Shown here one piece after another: positions 14,569-19,710 of a stretch of DNA of 19,710 nt. Positions within the stretch are counted from its first letter, which is position 1. Each line of letters opens with the position of its first letter. Below the pieces are notes generated by a model, which was not told the origin of the DNA, made no database searches, and worked only from the letters and a program-made list of their open reading frames with translations. Source of the stretch: Candidatus Firestoneibacteriota bacterium (GTDB lineage Bacteria; JACRDZ01); NCBI GenBank assembly GCA_016212735.1, contig JACRDZ010000167.1, forward strand, positions 1 through 19,710, given 5' to 3'. The translations under genes and the position numbers were made by a program.

Positions 14569-15657
14569 TTATTTACTTAAATTCTTATTTAGGGCTTGCG
14601 ACGATCGTTGCAAGCCCTTACTAAACCAATAAGTTAAAATATCGGAATACATAACAAGTAACATTATTGAAAGGATTACCAGCATTCCCAGCATGCCAAA
14701 AATCTGATGAACTTTAAGACTAAATGTTCTGCGTGTCACTGTTTCAATTGTATAAGCAATTAATTGACCGCCATCCAATGCCGGTAAAGGCAAAAGATTG
14801 ATAATACCAAGATTAATGCTGAAAAACGCTAGCAGCATCCAATAAGTTTTGTTCCCTTTATCCATTGCTTTTTTAGTTATTTTTGCAATACCAACCGGCC
14901 CGGAAAAATCTTTTGGAGAAGCTTTTCCACCCATCATTTTTTTTATAAGATCAAAAAAACCTATAAAAATTTTCTTCATAAAGTTGGAACTTTTTTGTAA
15001 TGCTTCAGAAAAAGAATATTGATAAAAAATATAAGCAGGCGCTATACCAAGCTGTACCTCCTGCCTCTTTTGATCAAAGTCCGGTGTGATGTATGTTTCA
15101 TACATCACATTGTTTCTCTTATAAGAAATTTTCAGAGGATTTTGTCCGTTTTTTACTATAATTTCTTTCAATATCTCCCAGTCATTGACATTAATATCAT
15201 TAAAAGCCGCAAGAATATCTTTTTTTTGCAAACCTTTTAATGCTGCTTGCGATTCAGGGATAATATCTTCTATTTCCATAGATGGGACATATGTACCTTG
15301 CATCATAATTACAGCAACTAAAATATAAGCAAAAAGAAAGTTAAATATAGGACCGCCTAAAGTAGCCATAAGCTTTCGCCAGCTGTCATATTTTAAAAAA
15401 TCATATAGTGATTCACTTTCTTTTCTATCTATAGGTGTATAACTTATGAATCCTCCGACAGGGATAATTTTTAATGTAAATTTTGTTTCTTTATATTCGA
15501 AGACAGTTGCTAATCTTGGGATAAATGGCAAGCCTATGGAAAATTCATATACTTTAATTCCAGCGATTTTTGAAAAAATAAAATGACCAAGTTCATGAAA
15601 AAGTACTGATAAAGCAAACAATGAAATGAACGCAATAAACCAGATTATCATAGCCAT
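14569..15657 (-). CDS. rseP: RseP-family site-2 zinc metalloprotease
   Basis: This 362-residue intramembrane protease has HELGH (21-25) in the first membrane helix for zinc and catalysis, one PDZ domain (about 128-195), the conserved SGPVGI (252-257) and the second active-site motif LPALDGGQ (291-298) with D295. Family members cleave anti-sigma factors and signal-peptide remnants inside the membrane. It has one PDZ domain where E. coli RseP has two, which is common outside proteobacteria. I start at ATG 15657, because an upstream TTG at 15705 lies inside oppD and adds non-homologous residues. The last residues (about 347-356, KGLQRSSQAL) are encoded by a palindromic repeat, an apparent extension of the natural C-terminus. 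It follows oppD by 20 bases. Confidence 0.92.
   Translation of the reverse strand: MAMIIWFIAFISLFALSVLFHELGHFIFSKIAGIKVYEFSIGLPFIPRLATVFEYKETKFTLKIIPVGGFISYTPIDRKESESLYDFLKYDSWRKLMATLGGPIFNFLFAYILVAVIMMQGTYVPSMEIEDIIPESQAALKGLQKKDILAAFNDINVNDWEILKEIIVKNGQNPLKISYKRNNVMYETYITPDFDQKRQEVQLGIAPAYIFYQYSFSEALQKSSNFMKKIFIGFFDLIKKMMGGKASPKDFSGPVGIAKITKKAMDKGNKTYWMLLAFFSINLGIINLLPLPALDGGQLIAYTIETVTRRTFSLKVHQIFGMLGMLVILSIMLLVMYSDILTYWFSKGLQRSSQALNKNLSK
14591..14618. repeat. 28-bp near-perfect palindrome inside rseP 3' end
   Basis: The arms agggcttgc (14591-14599) and gcaagccct (14610-14618) flank acgatcgt, itself a palindrome, with one G-T wobble pair in between. It is far richer in GC than the surrounding DNA and has the look of a dispersed intergenic palindrome, yet it is translated as part of the RseP C-terminus. 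Confidence 0.8.
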
Positions 15658-15677
15658 TTGGGATCTTTCTTTTAAAA

Positions 15678-16655
15678 TTAATATCTCCAGCAGCTCACCT
15701 GACAATCATCATTTACATTTTTTAAAGCCGGTGGACGCATGCTGCAAATTTTTTCCGTAAGATGACAACGCGGTTGAAAACTACAGCCAACAGATAAATT
15801 ATAAAGATCAGGAACCGCTCCATCTATCGCATCAAGACGTATTTTATTTTTTTTGTTTATATCTGTTTTTGGTATAGATGCAAGCAATCCTCGTGTATAC
15901 GGATGCAAAGGATTCTTGAAAATACTTTTTACTGTTCCTGTTTCTATTATTTTACCTGCATACATAACAATCACACGATCAACAGTTTCAGCAATAATTC
16001 CCATATCATGTGTGATTAAAAGCAGCGAGGTATTAAACTCTTCCTTTTTCATTCTTAAAATATCAAGTATCTGCGCTTGAATTGTCACATCCAGAGCAGT
16101 TGTAGGCTCATCGGCAATTAATAGGAGCGGATTACACGAGAGCGCCATTGCAATCATAATTCTCTGGCACATACCACCGCTCAATTGGAAAGGATATTCA
16201 CGCAATTTTTCTCTCGGGGATGGAATACCAACTATTTCCAAAAGGCGGCATGCTTCATCCATAGCTTCTTTTTTTTTAATTTTACGATGCAGGATTAATG
16301 ATTCTGTGAGCTGATGTCCGATACTGAACAACGGATTCAGTGATATAAACGGTTCCTGAAAAATAATACCAATTTCCTTTCCGCGTATTTTACGTAATTC
16401 TTTGTTGGAAAGTAATAACAAATCAATATTATTAAAAATTACTTTACCATCCATTATCTTCCCTGGTGGCAATATTAATTTCATAATAGAAAGAGCTGTA
16501 ACACTTTTTCCGCAACCGGATTCACCGACAATCCCAATACTTTCCCAGCGTTGTAGAGAAAAACTTATATAATCAACAGCCTTAACAACACCGTCAATAG
16601 TGTTAAAATAAGTTTTCAAATTTTCTATTTTTAATAAAATTTCATCTGTCTTCAT
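15678..16655 (-). CDS. OppD/DppD-type peptide ABC transporter ATPase
   Basis: This 325-residue ATPase has Walker A GESGCGKS (44-51), Q-loop FQEP (99-102), signature LSGGM (158-162), Walker B LLLIADEP (177-184) and the switch histidine H216. The C-terminal oligopeptide/dipeptide domain holds HPYTRGLL (251-258) and cysteines C291, C297, C304 and C318, the conserved metal-cluster positions of this subfamily. The signature continues as GMCQR where GMRQR is usual. These ATPases work as heterodimers with an OppF-type partner, two permeases and a binding protein, none of which is in the window. The ATG at 16655 has no Shine-Dalgarno sequence and lies only four bases from the predicted transcription start. 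It heads a minus-strand five-gene run. Confidence 0.9.
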   Translation of the reverse strand: MKTDEILLKIENLKTYFNTIDGVVKAVDYISFSLQRWESIGIVGESGCGKSVTALSIMKLILPPGKIMDGKVIFNNIDLLLLSNKELRKIRGKEIGIIFQEPFISLNPLFSIGHQLTESLILHRKIKKKEAMDEACRLLEIVGIPSPREKLREYPFQLSGGMCQRIMIAMALSCNPLLLIADEPTTALDVTIQAQILDILRMKKEEFNTSLLLITHDMGIIAETVDRVIVMYAGKIIETGTVKSIFKNPLHPYTRGLLASIPKTDINKKNKIRLDAIDGAVPDLYNLSVGCSFQPRCHLTEKICSMRPPALKNVNDDCQVSCWRY

Positions 16656-16665
16656 AATGAACCGT

Positions 16666-16695
16666 ATTATAAAGAACCATGGTTAAATATGTCAA
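16666..16695 (-). promoter_or_regulatory. Near-consensus promoter of the oppD-rseP run
   Basis: On the minus strand, TTGACA (16695-16690) and TATAAT (16671-16666) are 18 bases apart, both matching consensus fully. The spacer contains the perfect 10-base palindrome aaccatggtt, a possible operator. Transcription should begin near 16659, four bases before the ATG. Confidence 0.75.
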
Positions 16696-16705
16696 GGTAT
16701 CTTGA

Positions 16706-18601
16706 TTAATAAAATTCTTTTTGTTTTGCTTCAAACCATTCAGCAAATATTTTTTGATTTGGATCCAATGTTAATGATTTTTTTCCATATTCCAGGCATT
16801 TACCATATTCTTTAATGTTATAAGAATTTTGAGATAAAATTCTATAAAAATCAGCATCGTCACCGAATTCTTTTATCGCATCAAGAGATTGCTCAATTGC
16901 ATCTTTACTATAATGATTATCATGCAAATAATAAACGCGTCTTTTTTTTATCCACTTTTTAAGAACTTTATATTCGGGATTGATATTCAAAGCTTTTTCC
17001 GCATAATCAGCTGCTTTTGAATAATTTTCCTGATTATCGTAGCAATATGCAATTATTCTATATGCATAAGCAACACTTTCATTATTTTTTATCATCTCAT
17101 TGGCAAGAGCAACAGCATCCAGATATTTTTTGGTTTTATACAAATAAAATAATTGTTTTTGGCGCAACCATTTTTTAAAAAAATCACTATCAGGATTTAT
17201 AGCAAGATATTTTTTTGCATAATCAATACATTCTTCATATTTTTTTAATTCACTATAAGAGAAAGCGAGATATTGATATGAATATGCATCTTCCCCGTAA
17301 AGCTTGATATAATCCTCAAAAACTTCTACTGCTTCCTGATATTTTTTTAGTTCATATAAAAGATATCCGCATTCTTTAAATCTTGCACTACCCAGATCCA
17401 CAATAACTAAAATTTGTCTTGCATATTTGATAACATTCTGGTCATCATTCAATTTATTATAATTGCTTGCAAGAAGTTTATAATTATTCGGATCGTTTTT
17501 ATTTACTCTTATCAATCTTTTTAACGGTTCGATAGATTCCTTATATTTTTCTGCACCATATAAAGAATATGCAAGGTTTCTGTAAACACGATAATTTTTT
17601 GATATCAAAATATCATCATCCATAGAATTATAAAAATTATTTCTGATCAATTCTAATTCTTTTAATGCAATATCATATTTTTGAGACAACATAGCAAATT
17701 CAGAATAATACATATGTAATTCAAGATTTTTAGGATTATTTTTAATAAGTGCTTGATACTTACTATCTGCTTTCATCCATATCCCGGGTTTCTGCAGATA
17801 AGTATTGTTTAAATCTATCGAATCCAGCATCTCACTTTGTGCCATAGATATAATAGTTAAACCTAAATTATTATTATCAGGTGAGTTGATTAAAGTATCC
17901 AAAGCAAATTTAATCATTTCTTTATGTGATCCATACCATTTTCTTGCATAATAATTCAATTTATTAATATGCGCAGCCATATTGTAAGGATCTGATTTAA
18001 TAGCACGCTGAAATTGTGTTTCCATATAATTCTCATCGAGATTTAATCCTCTTGCAACTATAATCAAATATGCCGCAGAACGTGGATCATCAGGATTTAG
18101 TTCATAAGCTTTTTCAAGATCGGATTTAGCAAGATTAAGCCTGTCATTAAAAATCGAGATTGAATCTTCGGGATTATTTTGTTCAGTTTCTTTATTAACT
18201 GCAGACCAGGCATATGTAACATAAAAATATCCTCTTACCGTAAAAGCAATATATGAATCGCGTCTATTTTCACACCATGTATTTAAATTTTGCAATGCAT
18301 TGCTGCTTGAAACTATTGTTGAATAAATACTATCAATAAATTCAGTATTTTGTTTGTTTTCTTGTAATGCATTCATTGCAGATTCAAATTCAGCATACTT
18401 GCAATTAGAAAAATATTCTTCTATCTTTTGTTTTTCTATATCTCGTGAAAGAATCTGATTATCCTTTTTTGGTAAGGATGAAAATTTAGTATCAGATTCA
18501 TTATTAACTTTAATATCAGTACTATTTTTACTACATCCTAAAATAAACAAAAATATTATTAAATAACAAAATATAATAATTTTAAAATATTTGTTTTTCA
18601 T
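16706..18601 (-). CDS. TPR-repeat lipoprotein
   Basis: This 631-residue lipoprotein has a type II signal (hydrophobic IIIFCYLIIFLFI, lipobox ILGC with C23), so the mature protein is anchored to a membrane. Beyond a short polar linker the sequence is TPR or TPR-like, with recognisable units such as VYRNLAYSLYGAEKYKESIE and AYRIIAYCYDNQENYSKAAD. In the last third a longer supermodule repeats at residues 458, 531 and 602 (spacing 73 and 71). Each has a helix like CIDYAKKYLAINPDS followed by an unusual FFKKWLRQKQLFYLY-type segment. AAGGAGA upstream supports the start. It is probably a periplasmic or outer-membrane scaffold. It is separated from the oppD run by that run's own promoter. Confidence 0.83.
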   Translation of the reverse strand: MKNKYFKIIIFCYLIIFLFILGCSKNSTDIKVNNESDTKFSSLPKKDNQILSRDIEKQKIEEYFSNCKYAEFESAMNALQENKQNTEFIDSIYSTIVSSSNALQNLNTWCENRRDSYIAFTVRGYFYVTYAWSAVNKETEQNNPEDSISIFNDRLNLAKSDLEKAYELNPDDPRSAAYLIIVARGLNLDENYMETQFQRAIKSDPYNMAAHINKLNYYARKWYGSHKEMIKFALDTLINSPDNNNLGLTIISMAQSEMLDSIDLNNTYLQKPGIWMKADSKYQALIKNNPKNLELHMYYSEFAMLSQKYDIALKELELIRNNFYNSMDDDILISKNYRVYRNLAYSLYGAEKYKESIEPLKRLIRVNKNDPNNYKLLASNYNKLNDDQNVIKYARQILVIVDLGSARFKECGYLLYELKKYQEAVEVFEDYIKLYGEDAYSYQYLAFSYSELKKYEECIDYAKKYLAINPDSDFFKKWLRQKQLFYLYKTKKYLDAVALANEMIKNNESVAYAYRIIAYCYDNQENYSKAADYAEKALNINPEYKVLKKWIKKRRVYYLHDNHYSKDAIEQSLDAIKEFGDDADFYRILSQNSYNIKEYGKCLEYGKKSLTLDPNQKIFAEWFEAKQKEFY

Positions 18602-18778
18602 TAATGTTATCTCCTTAATTATAGAAAGTAAAAAATGTTAAATTTTTCTTTATAAGAATCGGAACATAAACAATATAACTTTAGGAATTAAAATACTTTT
18701 TATTTATTTTTTTTTATTTGACATACAAAGATTTCTATGCAACCATATATTATATAAGCTTGATAAAGAAGTTCTGGT

Positions 18779-18875
18779 AGAGGGCACAAAGAAATAGTAT
18801 GAGGAAACTAAGCTCAAAAGAGGTGAAATCCATACCTTATGTCTTTTGAACTTTTAACCTGTCTTTGTGTCCTCT
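18779..18875 (+). ncRNA. Candidate structured leader RNA upstream of ytxG-like gene
   Basis: A 14-bp closing stem joins 18779-18792 to 18862-18875 with a single G-U pair (agagggcacaaaga with tctttgtgtcctct). Inside it, tcaaaaga (18814-18821) pairs with tcttttga (18842-18849) over 8 bp, and a competing pairing gtatg/catac (18797-18801 with 18831-18835) is possible. The element ends 16 bases before the GGAG that serves ATG 18899. I cannot match it to a known riboswitch. It could equally be a degenerate repeat, since tgtgtcctc also occurs at 6154-6162. Confidence 0.4.
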
Positions 18876-18898
18876 ATTTTTATTATGATCGGAGTAAA

Positions 18899-19285
18899 AT
18901 GAATACAATTTTATTAGGTATTATAGCTGTTTGCATAATAGTGATAACATTTTATTTGATACCGGTTTTAATTGAGCTTAAAAATTCAATCATTTCATTT
19001 CGTAAAACTACTGAAGAAAAAATCGATCCTATTCTTGATGAATTGCAAGGTACATTAAAAAATACAAAAGATATAACATCTAATGTAAATGAAATTGTAG
19101 TTGATGTTAAAGAGTTATCTCATTCGATTAATGAGGTTAGTAAAAATATAAATGTAATAAACGGATTAATAAAGGGAGCGAATTCCAAAGTAACAATAAA
19201 AATTTTAAGTTTTAAAGCCGGCATTATGGCTGCCCTCGAATCATTAACAAATAATTTAATGAAAAAGGAGAAAAAAAATGTGTGA
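18899..19285 (+). CDS. DUF948 (YtxG-like) membrane-anchored coiled-coil protein
   Basis: This 128-residue protein has one N-terminal membrane helix (ILLGIIAVCIIVITFYLIPV, about residues 4-23) followed by a helical, coiled-coil-like cytoplasmic part with a heptad-rich DUF948 pattern (DELQGTLKNTKDITSNVNEI). ATG 18899, preceded by GGAG at 18891-18894, is chosen over a frame-extending ATG at 18839 because the latter would lie inside the hairpin element and put odd residues before the membrane anchor. It overlaps the next gene by 8 bp. In Bacillus the DUF948 protein YtxG and YtxH are encoded together and induced by general stress. That role here is inference. Confidence 0.75.
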   Translation: MNTILLGIIAVCIIVITFYLIPVLIELKNSIISFRKTTEEKIDPILDELQGTLKNTKDITSNVNEIVVDVKELSHSINEVSKNINVINGLIKGANSKVTIKILSFKAGIMAALESLTNNLMKKEKKNV

Positions 19286-19601
19286 AAAAAATGGTAGTAA
19301 CAATACAGGGACAGTACTTTTATCATTCCTTGTAGGTGGAATAGTCGGAGCAGGAGTTGCTCTTTTACTTGCTCCGCAAAAAGGTGAAGAAACAAGAAAA
19401 AAAATTAAAAATCTTGCAGAAGATGTTAAAGAAAAAGCCAATGAATACCTTGGTGAAGCAAAATCCAAAGTTAATACTGTTTTTGATGATGGGAAGGAAG
19501 TTTTAAATGAAAAAAAATCTCTCATCAAATCAGTTATTGATGCAGGAAAAGAAGCATACAAAAAAGAAGAAGAAAAGCTTACAGGGAAAAATAATGTGTA
19601 A
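19278..19601 (+). CDS. YtxH-domain membrane-anchored protein
   Basis: This 107-residue protein shows the YtxH hallmark: a glycine-rich membrane helix running straight into LLLAPQKGEETRKKI (about residues 29-43), then a long amphipathic lysine/glutamate-rich helix to the end. The ribosome binding site AAGGAG (19265-19270) is within the upstream gene, and the ATG overlaps that gene's 3' end by 8 bp, so the pair is translationally coupled. The DUF948-YtxH order matches what is seen in many bacteria. The molecular function is unknown; a stress-related envelope role is the usual annotation. It is followed directly by copies of the 28-bp repeat. Confidence 0.85.
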   Translation: MCEKNGSNNTGTVLLSFLVGGIVGAGVALLLAPQKGEETRKKIKNLAEDVKEKANEYLGEAKSKVNTVFDDGKEVLNEKKSLIKSVIDAGKEAYKKEEEKLTGKNNV

Positions 19602-19609
19602 ATTAAAAA

Positions 19610-19637
19610 CAGATTCTTCGCTTCGCTCAGAATGACA
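19610..19637. repeat. Exact single arm of the 28-bp repeat
   Basis: It is identical to the right arm at 132-159, starting nine bases after the YtxH stop codon. No inverted partner lies within the remaining window, so it is a half element or its partner is lost. Confidence 0.85.
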
Positions 19638-19693
19638 GCTCCCGTGCTTGTCATTCATATTAATTAACGTTTAGAAAATTGATATTTTGCTCT

Positions 19694-19710
19694 CTTCGCT
19701 CAGAATGACA
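19694..19710. repeat. Partial repeat arm at the window edge
   Basis: The last 17 bases (cttcgctcagaatgaca) match the end of the arm at 19610-19637 in the same orientation. Its 5' part is diverged and it may continue past the window. Confidence 0.7.

Noticed and set aside
15658..15705. TTG 15705 as start of the RseP homologue
   Set aside because: The added residues lie partly inside oppD and do not resemble the family, which starts at the HELGH helix.
18779..18875. Cobalamin or c-di-AMP riboswitch
   Set aside because: Short look-alikes such as ggtgaaatcc occur, but the conserved boxes and helix order of those classes are missing.
18839..18898. ATG 18839 as start of the DUF948 gene
   Set aside because: These codons are the right side of the hairpin element and lack a ribosome binding site; ATG 18899 begins the membrane anchor.

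Overview
AT-rich DNA from a Gram-negative-type (diderm) bacterium. The evidence for two membranes is a LolA-fold envelope protein, an outer-membrane beta-barrel, a lipobox TPR lipoprotein and a periplasmic-type carbonic anhydrase remnant. No rRNA, tRNA or diagnostic marker is present, so I cannot name the phylum. The dispersed short palindromes and several unrecognised conserved proteins would suit a poorly sampled candidate phylum, but that is only an impression.

Left part (1-5700). A LolA-like gene (296-1060) and a signal-peptide-bearing beta-barrel gene (4300-5622) look like two members of one envelope operon. They are separated by a self-contained two-gene cassette (1129-4268) with its own promoter and a 14-bp-arm palindrome overlapping the -35 box. 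The cassette encodes an AbiEii-type nucleotidyltransferase and, overlapping it by 4 bp, an 808-residue protein. That protein joins an AbiE-partner-like N-terminus, an XRE helix-turn-helix, an Mrr-type nuclease and a long helical C-terminus with a possible PIN-like segment. This is the strongest candidate in the window for an undescribed defence or toxin-antitoxin system.

Middle (5700-8640). A carbonic anhydrase gene cut off after its first zinc-site motif lies between inverted copies of a short palindromic repeat. It is followed on the minus strand by a GmrSD-like DUF262/DUF1524 protein and a conserved membrane protein. This is a rearranged, repeat-rich accessory patch.

Right part (8640-19710). 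A large polytopic membrane protein (GT-C-like) is followed by an operon of a Cys/His-rich protein and two roadblock/LC7 proteins. Converging on it is a minus-strand five-gene run from one near-consensus promoter: an OppD-type ATPase, an RseP-type site-2 protease, a previously uncalled 56-residue Cys-rich protein, a radical SAM enzyme and a TPR protein. The small protein is translationally coupled to the radical SAM gene. A TPR lipoprotein (minus) and a YtxG-like/YtxH-like pair (plus), preceded by a structured leader, complete the window. Copies of a 28-bp repeat occur near both ends and near 8.5 kb, and a different palindrome has been translated into the C-terminus of the RseP homologue.
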